A DNA stretch of 64,000 nucleotides from an uncultured bacterium (GTDB lineage Bacteria; Bacteroidota; Bacteroidia; CAILMK01). The notes below the pieces were generated by a model that saw nothing but the letters and a program-made list of their open reading frames with translations, had not been told where the DNA came from and did not search any database. Of the stretch, positions 47,301 to 53,634 are shown piece by piece. The stretch lies in NCBI GenBank assembly GCA_903829945.1, contig CAIKRV010000078.1, positions 44,402 through 108,401 on the forward strand, written 5' to 3'. How positions within the stretch are numbered: position 1 is the first letter of the stretch; the number at the start of each line of letters is the position of its first letter. The position numbers were made by a program, and so were the translations under genes.

Positions 47301-47517
47301 CGAGAAATTGCAAGGTGTTATCACTGTGACCAGCGACCGTCAGGTTTCTGTTCAAGTTGTGGATGCACAAGGCAAATTAGTAGCTGACCAAAATATCCAT
47401 TTGGTAAAAGGCAATAATGCTGTACAATTGGATATGCATGGCTTCGCTCAAGGTGTATATACATTCATATACATCTCCGATTCCGGTAATGAATCAAGGA
47501 AGTTTATCAAATACTAA
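35308..47517 (+). CDS. Giant T9SS-secreted modular beta-helix surface protein
   Basis: 4069 aa with a signal peptide ending ...SFAGYSQ. Six parallel beta-helix modules (Y, N, S, G, T rich) each end in a DIDGQTRS...PDIGADEFTP-like signature, starting at residues 462, 1021, 1574, 2136, 2690 and 3244, a period of 553-562. After each of the first five comes a CARDB/Ig-like linker (NDASISSI...YCAGT...TYRVTGA...GTYSF...LPNGVTD). From about 3265 a different region begins with GGISTDWTNGSNWCSG, followed by short beta repeats. The end has a fibronectin-like part (PLPVELTSFTVQL, WVTASEINNDHFDIERS) and a type A sorting domain closing with GVYTFIYIS and KFIKY. It is probably exported by T9SS and anchored on the surface as an adhesin or matrix protein. 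Preferred use of GGT, ACT and TCT codons suggests high expression. Confidence 0.93.
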   Translation: MEQFYTFRKFRAFIVTVFVLLVTSFAGYSQLSGTYTVNPSGSATAGNYLTINDVCTDLSYGYRSDGGPANGSGSSGSVTIKIYDGTYNETPYLSYVSGSTGGGTITFQSNSADSSKVIIKGQTYYNYYGGVFTMYACDNIVLKQVTVTQDASASYYGSCVVFDGGSNYCSVTNCYLMSLNPATSTSFYFGSAVSAPFWSSYTPSYSNSITNNLITGGYYGCDIEGYAYYWAGSGYVYDYTITGNQIDSSYYNALNCISWNGPDVIANNKINMTTANNGPAMYFYTCAGASGGSEIDVYNNFIAITGGSGSTGSGIYTDYDNDYIRFVYNSINVIGSNSAAAAYFDYDYTSSCTVENNNFVNSGGGYAYWVSYSWGNPIGTSNYNNLYTSGSTVGSMDYSGLTALSDWQSYTGWDANSVSADPGYYSSTNLHATANAINNLATPLSWVTKDIDGQTRSSSTPDIGADEFTPVNDDAAVTAITNPTGNYCPGTQTIIATLRDAGVHTLSSVYLTYKVNGSTVGTYTWTGTLTSGSTVSVNVGTYSFTSGTYSVDVTSSMPNGVTDLNTANDHAGVSGLNLGLSGTKTIALTGTPDYSSFTAAATDLMNNGLCGAVLFNVGDGSYNEQVLLNHPIPNSSSTNTVTFQSNSHDSSKVILTPSVNYNWVDGVLHMENVSWVNFNQISTHVSSGYGYGNAVLFSNANHCTVTNGYFIGSGQTTSYGYGVFTSNYNSSYSNVNNNSCKVSNCRISQYQYGVYEYGYNYGAGTYNYDNTYTNNTVDSVYYAGLYLYYSHHITADHNTVMELAYPYGYATGLAAWYCDTIHVVGNKINPGVLCYYGALTLYGNSASSSAHGLVANNFVHSTGSSSYQGNAIYMYGNSYTDVVYNSTNVTGSTGSYALYDGDNSYNYNTLENNNLVHSGGGYACYAYSNYFSNGHNYNNFFTTGASGTNFITWDGSTYTNATSSFNSFKSSYGANSVKTDPIYNSASDLHAISGNINNKGTYFSAVTTDIDGVTRSATTPDIGANEFTPVNDDAGVSSITNPVGAYCTGTTTMTCVVKNYGVDPLSQVDIAYSVNGGTATSTTKTFTAVATGGTVTLTFGTYAFSGTTNNLVVWTANPNGATDGNNANDTSKALGLKAGVSGSKTIKTSGGDYTSFNNAMSSIIANGLCGSVVVTADDGVWNEQLSIPSTFPATAATTVTFQGHAGDSSKVILYHPADYNYSGNYALQFNGCQYVTFKEITISRANGYGYNNTVNFQNGASNNTVLGCDIKGCSGFSYNNLTDQSSSDTANSVISTRIAGNQYATAAAYIYYAKSFTFAYCLFDSGYYNNLYCYQASDLNVKYCTFKDQQYTVTWGAYYADLNFYYSGNVKNSLSGIIGNKFYSNGLGMSDQYSVYGVNSYPVLIANNFFMNTTGGGYNTGYYNYFSTKRKIVFNSFNITTSGGSNNNMYIYDYSYYGNSYTASITVENNSFSNTGSGYNVNYNNYWGAYATFNYNNYYFNGSYLGYYSPGGTASSFSTWQGYGIEGHGQNGNPLYTAANNLHAYGATLNNNGTPGWGVTTDIDGQTRSLTVPDIGADEFTPSANDAGITALIAPTSGYCAGTATIIATLANYGTNNLSSAILTWRVTGAATGSGTYTWTTGTPLTFGQSVNVSVGTYSFPGSGTLNVSVHSNLPNGATDLNTSNDSTYAPGLNPALGGTVTIAQTGSPNYSTFAAAVSDIQSKGLCGNLLVQVGDGIYNEQVTLGSSFPATASATVTFQGNTSDSTKVHLYHPMDYGWSTNYALQFNGCQYVTFENMTISRSNGYGGYNTIVNYQNGASNNTIKSCRLVGNPAGWGYTALQSSYSNDTANKVLYTHIGANYNSYDGCVYLYQPKGWTFQYDVFDSGQYNNFYVYYSTDLNIKNCVFKNVQTSSSYYNYADLLMYYCGNANSPANGIIGNLFLSTNTGILDQYNAWGGTNTYSMLIANNMFVNTTNSGSNSGYYGNYIVHRNIYNNSFNCTTSGSSSGALYVYDYSGWYTSYVPTVNIVDNCIVNTGGGYCLYYNTSGSYGTIDYNNYYFSGSNMNYFNYYGATSSLTAWQSMGYGFDAHGINTNPIYQSATNLHALGAGINNAGTPLGLVTTDFDGQTRSSTTPDIGADEFTPSPNDASISSITSPYGAYCAGSTPIKAVLTNAGTSAMTSCIITYRITGAGTGTGTYTWSGGPLASGDTTTVNVGSYSFVSGSYNVSVASSLPNGVTDGNPANDSTYVSGLTLGMGGTYTIAKTGTPNYSTFTAAISDLTTNGICGSVLFTVGDGVYNEQISVPSLLTTPTQTVTFQGNTSDSTKVILFHPIDYNWSSNYTLQFNGAKYFTFENMTITRFGGSSSGFYSTVVSFKSGASNNTIKTAQIIGNKNTASYGYPDVQDNSSNDTGNTFNSVRFSENYSGLQGNWGGSAGWIVTSCLFDSLTYYGIQTENNQDWKIIGNTFRNMKNSGGANIYLYYANATKYDGSFQVVGNTIVSGPADGIDDWYNMFSGSANYKLLIANNMIAMTGGSYGYHGIYTGQRNYYYNTIQVNNGSGATYPFFMEVDYSACYGKPSMNFEDNIFSNKDGGQALYYQEYCGASPNFDFNDYYTSGSTLASYDGTTYSNLSGWQSGTGLDAHSISVSPLFTSSTDLHCNSAAINNAGTPITGITTDIYGQTRSTTTPDIGADEFTPAANDASISAILTPNGVYCAGATNIKAVITNAGIAAISTCTVTYRVTGAASYVGTYSYSPSTPLASGANDTIIVGTYSFTSGSYNLSVASSLPNGVTDGNPSNDSTYVANMNLGIGGTKTIAKTGTPDYSSFGAAITALGNGICGSVLFQVGDGTYKEHIVVPSVIGANALNTITFQGNTSDSTKVELNYNSSTTYNAVLTFLGASYTTFDHITIHSKYYMDVVNIQGGTNNCTISHGQILGYSSNPYYYGVASYQDVDNYNSIIGNYFNYLGYGVYLYSGSSAEIGNNISNNYFHQINYTGISLNYQQDQFIANNNHIEAGYGNGYQSGIYAYGGYTTRHGYSIQGNYIHMGPNYGGYGLQLNGFYNTSSTPAIVANNMILIDDAYSYSDYAVYLSGNDQTNIVYNTIVLNGYYAYGLYTYDTYTYNYSDYFENNILVDNYGTYYNVLYAPYADWGYIFLDYNDYYTAGSNFAYTYSYGTYSAVTDWFSYNSNGNDGHSLNILPSFVSSTDLHISSTNPCALKGKATVLSYVTNDFDNDPRTSNPDIGADQYAGSVNGLWVGGISTDWTNGSNWCSGSTPGTTDDVAIGASCTYYPNISTGITTPVCHNIDILIGGSLTISGGTLTFYGSHINNAGTWSHSAGNLVSNASSGSVVCQPTSYFNVTANGGSLFLGNATVYGDLVLNGGVDSINGTTLDLQGAFTFNSGATLSSDLATSTLIFDGSGASTTLPNCKLYALTLNRSAGVNMTGDVEVGNSLTLTNGALSIGAHKLILDDAISATSGSLTGGTTSYLDFEGAGTSTWTIPTITGGLSVLRINRSNGLILGDNISVNDTLLLLAGTLDLTTNSKTLTLPNLSNIVRNSGSMNAAPTITGAGSTINLYYLSSVTTSYELPSTVNNIIVNAVGTVTLASNLTVNGNFTINSGTFAVGGNALSLGGNLTTTGTLSTTLASDLTIADFSGSSTVMNLPQLGNLHSLKVNRATGANIKGNLNIANNLDMTLGILNTDNTGTGGNMDTIFMASTASISNEGATSYVNGVIQISNPVVNDGTTYTFGNIGTDITIPTTASNPAGITVTRTTGANASGSGSKILDHNGLRTGRAGMNRDYHIVPTNNGGLQASLVLHYLDGELNGIPESGIDIYRQPDGGTVYAWLEGGTRNTTANTIALRKPTDSFSHWTMGGTATPLPVELTSFTVQLQDETSAMLNWVTASEINNDHFDIERSEDGHSFTKVGEKAGHGTTQVINKYDYLDRFGPSILSPVLYYRLKQVDYNGAFVYSDIKKVALTSKTEGVKVWYNRDIEKLQGVITVTSDRQVSVQVVDAQGKLVADQNIHLVKGNNAVQLDMHGFAQGVYTFIYISDSGNESRKFIKY
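35400..45066 (+). repeat. Six tandem beta-helix modules, period about 1.66-1.69 kb
   Basis: The conserved module-end codons for DIGADEFTP begin at 36691, 38368, 40027, 41713, 43375 and 45037, giving spacings of 1677, 1659, 1686, 1662 and 1662 bp. Each module after the first starts with the linker, then GG-TIAKTGTPNYSTF, GICGSVLFQVGDG-YNEQ and TVTFQGNTSDSTKV. Protein similarity is strong, but synonymous codons differ throughout, so the duplications are not recent at the DNA level. Confidence 0.88.
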
Positions 47518-47528
47518 AAAGTTAGGGT

Positions 47529-47546
47529 AGCCCTTTTATAAGGGCT
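47529..47546 (+). terminator. Small hairpin after the giant gene
   Basis: A 7-bp perfect stem AGCCCTT/AAGGGCT with a TTAT loop lies 12 bp after the stop. The T-run that follows is short, so it is a weak terminator backed by the stronger one at 47571. Confidence 0.5.
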
Positions 47547-47570
47547 GCCTTTAACTTCATTATAACTTTA

Positions 47571-47608
47571 AAGAAAGCCCCTTGCGGATTAACGCAAGGG
47601 GCTTTCTT
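47571..47608. terminator. Strong bidirectional terminator after the giant gene
   Basis: A perfect 16-bp stem (47571-47586 with 47593-47608) encloses a 6-nt loop; the core is GCCCCTTGCG. A T-rich stretch follows on the plus strand. It should end transcription of the giant gene. Confidence 0.9.
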
Positions 47609-47838
47609 ATTTTTATCCATGCAGCTATAATATTTAGTTTTAATTATACAATAACTAAATCCAAAGCTTGTAAAACAATTCTCTGCAGTGAAAATGAGAA
47701 ATCACAAGCTATAATATTGATCAATTTCTAACAAGATAAAAGAGGTAATTATTAGCGTATGATATTTTAATTTATCGTTGAGGTTTTAAATGTTTATTGA
47801 GCGTAAGGATTTAAAATTGAAGATTGTCAACTATCAAG

Positions 47839-47870
47839 ATTAATACGCACAAAAGTTTGTGGGTATTAAT
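47839..47870. repeat. Imperfect 15-bp inverted repeat downstream of the LolC/E-like gene
   Basis: ATTAATAC-G-CACAAA (47839-47853) pairs with TTTGTG-G-GTATTAAT (47856-47870) with one G/G mismatch and a 2-nt loop. It is 43 bp past the end of the minus-strand permease gene. No T-run follows on either side, so it is not a classical terminator. The rest of the 395-bp spacer (47609-47912) is AT-rich with nothing else I can support. Confidence 0.6.
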
Positions 47871-47912
47871 TCTCAATTAAATACGAATTTAATAAGCTAA
47901 TGCTTAAAAGAT

Positions 47913-49154
47913 TTAAGATTTTAAATCTTGTATATTGAGTCTTTTATTGGCTATCACGGCAGGATACCAAGATGCAGTTAAGCCCAAGACAATGACCGTT
48001 GCCACAATTAAAATAAAATCTGACCATTGAAATGCGATAGGGTAGGAATTCAACACAAAATAATTGTTTTCGCCTCCACCATTTATTTTTACCCAACCAT
48101 ATTTTTGTTGACCTAAACTCACTAAAGTCCCAAGAATAATTCCGATAATACCACCAACTACAGATAATAATAAGCCTTCATAAAACAATATCCGCCTGAT
48201 AGTATGTTGAGTAGCTCCCATGCTTAATAATGCCATTAAATCTTGTTTCTTGTCAATAGTAAGCATGAGCAAGCCCCCAACCATATTAAAGGCAGCAATA
48301 AGCATAATAAAAGTAAGTATTAAATAAACAAAAAACTTTTCAGACTTCATTACTTTGTATGTGGTAGGTTCTTGTTCATACCTGTCCAATATTTTGTAAT
48401 TAGGCCCAACAATTACTGCGATATCTTTTCGAATTTGTTCAATATATTTATCATTCTTGGCTTTAATTTCAAATGAAGTCATTTCTTTTGGTCGATCTTC
48501 CAACATTCGTGCAAAAGACAATGGTACAATTATAAAATGATCGTCAAATTCTTGAACAGTGGAGAATCGGCCTGAAGGATAAATACCTCTATGATTGAAA
48601 GCATTATCGGGCTCTAAAATATTTATTTCTCCTTTGCCCGGCACATAAACTTCAATTTGCCTGAAATCATCTTTCCCTTGAAGCTTTAATCGAGCAGCTA
48701 CACCGCTGCCAACTAATGTATAATTGTATTCACCGTCTCGAATGACCGTAGATCCATTACTTACTCCGGAATCCAATTTCATAGTCCGAAGATACGGAGG
48801 ATCAATACCTTTAAAGGTTGCAATAGTTTGTTTATCGCCATATTTTAGCACTGCATTTTCCTCAATAACTTCTGAAGCACCTAATATATATTGGTTCTTT
48901 TTAATATTATTTATTTGTTCCCTGCTTAAGTGAAAATATTTGCCTTTGATGGGCACCACTTTTAGGTCTGAATCAAAAATGTTATAGAGTTTACTAATGG
49001 TTTCTTCCAGACCGTTAAATACGGAAAGAATAACTATTAATGCAAAGCTGCAAACAGTAATGCCTGCTAAAGAAATACCTGAAATTAAATGAACTACTCC
49101 TGATATCTTTTTTGAAAAGAAATATCTTTTGGCTATAAATAAGGATAAGTTCAA
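47913..49154 (-). CDS. LolC/LolE-type ABC transporter permease (FtsX family)
   Basis: 413 aa. The first membrane helix (about 20-45, HLISGISLAGITVCSFALIVIL) is preceded by the LolC/E-like start LFIAKRYFFSKK. A large periplasmic domain occupies about 50-270, and three more helices (about 272-295, 320-345 and 375-395) form the FtsX core with LMALLSMGATQHTIRRILFYEGLLLS. Such permeases, with a LolD ATPase not present here, release lipoproteins from the inner membrane. Neighbouring lipoprotein genes fit but do not prove this. It appears to be transcribed alone. Confidence 0.88.
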   Translation of the reverse strand: MNLSLFIAKRYFFSKKISGVVHLISGISLAGITVCSFALIVILSVFNGLEETISKLYNIFDSDLKVVPIKGKYFHLSREQINNIKKNQYILGASEVIEENAVLKYGDKQTIATFKGIDPPYLRTMKLDSGVSNGSTVIRDGEYNYTLVGSGVAARLKLQGKDDFRQIEVYVPGKGEINILEPDNAFNHRGIYPSGRFSTVQEFDDHFIIVPLSFARMLEDRPKEMTSFEIKAKNDKYIEQIRKDIAVIVGPNYKILDRYEQEPTTYKVMKSEKFFVYLILTFIMLIAAFNMVGGLLMLTIDKKQDLMALLSMGATQHTIRRILFYEGLLLSVVGGIIGIILGTLVSLGQQKYGWVKINGGGENNYFVLNSYPIAFQWSDFILIVATVIVLGLTASWYPAVIANKRLNIQDLKS

Positions 49155-49257
49155 TGCTTTAAGAGATTAAACAAATAAATGAGTAAAAATTGCAATGAAA
49201 ATTAGCTCCAAAAACACAAACTAAGTTCTCATTCAGCCAAATAAATCGTTTTATAAA

Positions 49258-50061
49258 CTATTTCCAAGCCTTTACAGAAAGACCGGTTCCGGAACTATGT
49301 TTCCCGTTTACATCAAAATAATTTAAAATATATGCAAAAGGATAGGTCAAAATATAATAAAATGGCAAAATCACGATAAAGGCCATTGAGGTGTTTAACA
49401 TCAACATTGGATACTTCATTGATAATCGCCAGCTAATTTTACCGGGAGTACCATAGGAAAAGCGCGCATCAATATTAGAAAAACCTGCCAGACGCAATTT
49501 GTCTTCAATCTCCTTAATGTTATAACCATCGCGTACATGTTCACCAATAAAAGATTCTTGACCTTCTTCTTTTACATCTGAACCACCTTGATCCGACGGA
49601 GTATTAATTAATAACATACCGCCCGGTTTTAATGAGGCGTAGAAATTCTTGAAAACTTCCACATCCTCCAAAATATGTTCCATTACATCAATGGAAATAA
49701 TTAAATCATAACTTTCCGGATTACGATACTTTACCAAGTCTTCAACCCTAAATGTCACATTCTTAACCCCAGCTTTTTCAAAAAATTGGCGACAATCAGC
49801 CAAATAATCTTCTTTAACATCTACTGCAAGTATATTAAATTCAGGATGTTTGCTTGCTATATAATAAGAATATTGGCCGAAACCAGAACCTGCATCCAAA
49901 ATTGAGGCTTTATTGCGTCCTTTTTCCCAGCCTCTTAAGGCTTTGTGGACGTGCCAAGCACGCAAAAGAATGAGATCGAGTATTTTATAAAATACTTTGC
50001 GGTAAAAAGGGGAGCGGTTAAAAAAGGCTCCTAATTTATCTTTAATTGGATCGTATTCCAT
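49258..50061 (-). CDS. SAM-dependent methyltransferase with C-terminal hydrophobic segment
   Basis: 267 aa. Class I methyltransferase fold: motif I is ILDAGSGFGQYSYYIA, the acidic end of strand 2 is AVDVKEDYL, and LIISIDVMEHILEDVEVF carries motif IV followed by LKPGGMLLINTPS. The C-terminal part (about 215-250) is hydrophobic (MLNTSMAFIVILPFYYILTYPFAYILNYF) and may associate with the membrane. The N-terminus (FNRSPFYRKVFYKILDLILLRAWHVHKALRGW) is amphipathic. The substrate cannot be predicted; a lipid or sugar-lipid acceptor would fit the hydrophobic tail. Confidence 0.8.
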   Translation of the reverse strand: MEYDPIKDKLGAFFNRSPFYRKVFYKILDLILLRAWHVHKALRGWEKGRNKASILDAGSGFGQYSYYIASKHPEFNILAVDVKEDYLADCRQFFEKAGVKNVTFRVEDLVKYRNPESYDLIISIDVMEHILEDVEVFKNFYASLKPGGMLLINTPSDQGGSDVKEEGQESFIGEHVRDGYNIKEIEDKLRLAGFSNIDARFSYGTPGKISWRLSMKYPMLMLNTSMAFIVILPFYYILTYPFAYILNYFDVNGKHSSGTGLSVKAWK

Positions 50062-50213
50062 TTGTTCAGCTTAAGTTCATTCGTTTGGCAAAAATCCGAC
50101 CATGAACCTTTTTAATTAATAAAGCGCAAAAATAAACATATTTCTGCAGCTTCGTGACCAATTATCGCGTAATCCATCCAAGTGGGTAAAGAAAATACCC
50201 TTTTATTAAATAA

Positions 50214-51212
50214 TTATCTCAATACAATAATTCTTTTTGACCAAGGCAATACTGTAAAAATGCCTAAGCCATTAGTTACATTAGAGGCAATGCTTGCCGG
50301 CTGACCAAAAGGATTTCCCATCGAATTTACAGCTGCATTTACGGTTCTCAAATAGTCATAAAATTCTTTCCGGATATGAAACATTTTAACCTCAATGCTA
50401 TCTCCTTGCTTATAGCGGTATGGACCACCAATGGCAAGTTCACCGCCATTATTAATATTATCTGTAAATGTAACATCTTGCATTAAGGGATGACCACGCT
50501 TGATAACAGATGCAGAATCCATATTCAGAACCCTGATTTGCATTCTATAATAATCATTAGCAAGACTTGCATCATTCCATTTTACAATAAGGCTGTAGTT
50601 AGTATCGTGAGCATTAAAAATAGGACGAATGGATTTAATGGATACTGTATCCAACCATTGGGTTTCAGCCGTAGCTATTCTCCCTTGATGATCATCTACT
50701 TTTAATTTATAAATTAATCCGGTATGAAAATGAATTCTAGTCTTGGGTTTAAAATTAGGCAAGTGGATATAAGTACCTCCAATTTTTACGGAATCATATG
50801 AAAAGGTATATTTAAAATATTTGTAATTAAACAATTTTACATTGCTGGTATCACAATTATTAATAATTAAATCCTCTTGTAGTGGAAAAGTGTAGGTTTG
50901 CCCGGCGGAATCATATGAAACTGTTACCTCTGCACCTTTAACTTGTAATGAATTCAAGCTAATGGGTGCAAAATAATCTTGAGTATTAGAAACAGCTGCT
51001 TCTATTCCAACTAAGCCATTCAGGCTACATTGGGAGGCATCTAAATCACCTAAATAACATTCAATAGCCAATTGACTTTTGAACGCTGGTAAATTGAGCG
51101 GGATATCTTGCTGCAGTTTTCTGCATGAGGAAATTGTAACTAAAAGCCCACTAATTATCAAAATAATAATTATCGATGAAGCTGAACGAAGTTGAATTTT
51201 AAATTTCCGCAT
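50214..51212 (-). CDS. DUF4249 lipoprotein, partner of the TonB-dependent receptor
   Basis: 332 aa. The signal sequence ends in a lipobox-like TISSC, so it is probably a lipid-anchored outer-membrane protein. DUF4249-type features are the early QLAIECYLGD strand, a beta-sandwich middle (VTVSYDSAGQTYTFPL, GLIYKLKVDDHQGRIATAETQ) and a C-terminus ending with ASNVTNGLGIFTVLPWSKRIIVL. Its start overlaps the stop of the upstream receptor gene by one base (TAATG). DUF4249 proteins are nearly always encoded after such receptors in Bacteroidota; their role is unknown, but surface-exposed ligand capture is likely. Confidence 0.87.
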   Translation of the reverse strand: MRKFKIQLRSASSIIIILIISGLLVTISSCRKLQQDIPLNLPAFKSQLAIECYLGDLDASQCSLNGLVGIEAAVSNTQDYFAPISLNSLQVKGAEVTVSYDSAGQTYTFPLQEDLIINNCDTSNVKLFNYKYFKYTFSYDSVKIGGTYIHLPNFKPKTRIHFHTGLIYKLKVDDHQGRIATAETQWLDTVSIKSIRPIFNAHDTNYSLIVKWNDASLANDYYRMQIRVLNMDSASVIKRGHPLMQDVTFTDNINNGGELAIGGPYRYKQGDSIEVKMFHIRKEFYDYLRTVNAAVNSMGNPFGQPASIASNVTNGLGIFTVLPWSKRIIVLR

Positions 51213-53527
51213 TAAAATTTAAAATTATAAGTTACTGAAGGAATTATTGGAAACAATGAAACCATTTGCCCGGTATTCTTACTTGGAATGGCCAGCCCAC
51301 CCGGTAATTTTGCTAATTCTGTTTGGATATAAATAAAATATGGGTTTCTTCGATTTAAAGCATTATAAATACTAAAGCTCAAATCTGATTCGCCCCATTT
51401 TGGATGAAACTTCCAAACCAAACCTAAATCTAAGCGCATGTAGTAAGGCATTCTATAATTATCACGACCATCATTATATACAGGAGTTATTCGTGCACTG
51501 GAATAATCAATACCTTGAATGGCGGCATATCCGGTAGGCATAGTAGTTAGGGTACCGGTATTATATATAAAGGACATAGAAAAACTTAGACGCTTACTAA
51601 TTTCATAAATGCCAACTATCTTCAAGTCGTGTCTTACATCATATTTAGGTTTGATGGTTTGAAATGGTGCAGGTAAAGAATCATAATGACGATAACTCCA
51701 TGCTAAGGTATAACCAATCCATCCGGTTAATCTACCTTCGGATTTTTGAATAAATAATTCATTTCCATAACTCCAGCCATTTCCATAAATAAATTGATCC
51801 TCAAGATGTGGATTTAAAAATAATTGCGCAGCATCTTTAAAATCCACTTGATTACAAAGCCATTTATAATATAATTCGTCAGTGACAGTTATTTTATCTC
51901 CAAAAAGTAAAGTTGTATATCCTGCAGCTACTTGGTCTGCTTGTTGGGGCTTTACATTATTCGTGGATGGATACCAAACATCTGTAGGTAAGGATGCACC
52001 GGAATTAGAAATTAAGTGCACATATTGGGACATGCGTGTGTAGCTAATTTTAATAGAGCTCACATCTCCGGTTTTATAACGTGCAGCAATACGAGGCTCC
52101 GGTGTAAATTGTGATGTGCCTTTATAATTAAAAGCGGATAAACGAACACCATAATTTATTTTAAGGGGTTCCGATACCGTCCAATCATCAGAACCGTAAA
52201 TAGCTTCATCCGCTCCATATAAAGTATTGTTATTATGGAAATTTAAGGAATTATCGGTAGAGCCTAATTGAAATCTACCAACACCAAATGTATGATAAGT
52301 AATATGCCCGCCAAATTTGATATTATGAGCAATATTAGGAGCATAATCAAAATCTTCTTTCAAGGTCCAATCTTCGATGCTACTACCAATCTGGAAATTA
52401 AAAATATCAGTTGCACTACCTAAAGTATATTGATAGTTCGTGTAGGTTGCAGTAGTATTTAAAAACATTTTTGGACTAAACAGGTGGTTCCACCTTGCTG
52501 TGCCGGTAGCATTTCCCCAATCAAAAGAAAAATTAAATGGTGAGCGATTAAAACCAAAAACATCTCTTCCAAAATATCCTGATAAATAAACTCTATTGGC
52601 CGAATCTAAAATATAATTAAACTTAGCATTTAAATCATAAAAATAATAATCCGGGATAGGATTGTAAGATGGATCGCTAGCTTGAGATTTATTATAGGCT
52701 CGAGTAAATACATCAACATAAGTCCTTCTGGCAGATATGATAAAAGAACATTTGTCTTTTACCAATGGTCCTTGTATCGTTAATCGGGAAGCAATAAGCC
52801 CAATACCGCCTTCTACGCCAAGTTTATTTGTATTGCCTTCTTTTAAATTTATATCAATAACCGACGAAAGTCTTCCACCATAATTGGCAGGATAACCTCC
52901 TTTATATAACTCAAAATTTTTCACTGCATCGCCATTAAACACGGAAAAGAATCCAAATAAATGTGAAGCATTATAAACCGTAGCTCCATCCAATAAAATT
53001 AAATTTTGATCAGGCCCTCCGCCACGAACATAAAACCCGGTGGTACCTTCTGAACCTCCCTGTACACCGGGTAGCAATTGGAGCGTTTTTAAAATATCTA
53101 CTTCTCCAAAAAGAACTGGTAGTTTTTTTACATCGGCAATACTTACTTCAATTTTTCCCATTTGGGTTTTCTCAACTTGCTGCCTTCCACTATTTGCATT
53201 TACCGTTACTTCTTTTAATTCCTTAGAGGAAGTTCCTAATAAAAAATCCTTACGAATAGTATGCGTGAGTTTTATTGAATCCATTTGGGTGATGTATCCC
53301 AAATATGAAATTCGAATGTGATAATATCCCGCAGGCAAGGTTATGCTGTAATAGCCAAAAGTATTACAAACGGCACCACTTTTTGTTTCTACTATAGAAA
53401 CTGCGGCTCCGATTAAGTCTTCACCGCTAGTTTTATCACGAACATAACCGCTTAAAGTAACTTTATCTTGACCAATTGCAAATGTACAGCTAAACAATAA
53501 ACAAGTAAACCATAAGATTTTCTTCAT
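51212..53527 (-). CDS. TonB-dependent receptor with carboxypeptidase-like N-terminal domain
   Basis: 771 aa from the ATG at 53527; a frame from 53563 adds 12 residues before the signal peptide (MKKILWFTCLLFSCTFAIGQ). Residues about 22-105 form a carboxypeptidase-regulatory-like domain (VTLSGYVRDKTSGEDLIGAAVSI), followed by the plug (KTLQLLPGVQGGSEGTTGFYVRGGGPDQNLILLDGATVYN) and a long outer-membrane barrel ending in ...SLFPIIPSVTYNFKF. It imports a ligand across the outer membrane with TonB energy. The pairing with DUF4249 is known, but the substrate is not. It is not a SusC-type receptor by size, nor is there a SusD neighbour. Confidence 0.93.
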   Translation of the reverse strand: MKKILWFTCLLFSCTFAIGQDKVTLSGYVRDKTSGEDLIGAAVSIVETKSGAVCNTFGYYSITLPAGYYHIRISYLGYITQMDSIKLTHTIRKDFLLGTSSKELKEVTVNANSGRQQVEKTQMGKIEVSIADVKKLPVLFGEVDILKTLQLLPGVQGGSEGTTGFYVRGGGPDQNLILLDGATVYNASHLFGFFSVFNGDAVKNFELYKGGYPANYGGRLSSVIDINLKEGNTNKLGVEGGIGLIASRLTIQGPLVKDKCSFIISARRTYVDVFTRAYNKSQASDPSYNPIPDYYFYDLNAKFNYILDSANRVYLSGYFGRDVFGFNRSPFNFSFDWGNATGTARWNHLFSPKMFLNTTATYTNYQYTLGSATDIFNFQIGSSIEDWTLKEDFDYAPNIAHNIKFGGHITYHTFGVGRFQLGSTDNSLNFHNNNTLYGADEAIYGSDDWTVSEPLKINYGVRLSAFNYKGTSQFTPEPRIAARYKTGDVSSIKISYTRMSQYVHLISNSGASLPTDVWYPSTNNVKPQQADQVAAGYTTLLFGDKITVTDELYYKWLCNQVDFKDAAQLFLNPHLEDQFIYGNGWSYGNELFIQKSEGRLTGWIGYTLAWSYRHYDSLPAPFQTIKPKYDVRHDLKIVGIYEISKRLSFSMSFIYNTGTLTTMPTGYAAIQGIDYSSARITPVYNDGRDNYRMPYYMRLDLGLVWKFHPKWGESDLSFSIYNALNRRNPYFIYIQTELAKLPGGLAIPSKNTGQMVSLFPIIPSVTYNFKF

Positions 53528-53634
53528 TCTTTCGCTTAATAAGGTGGTGCTATGAAAATACATAGATGGCGCTCAAATGAATAAGACGAATTAAGCTAAA
53601 AAATATTTTGGCTGAATAAATAAGAGTACTACTT

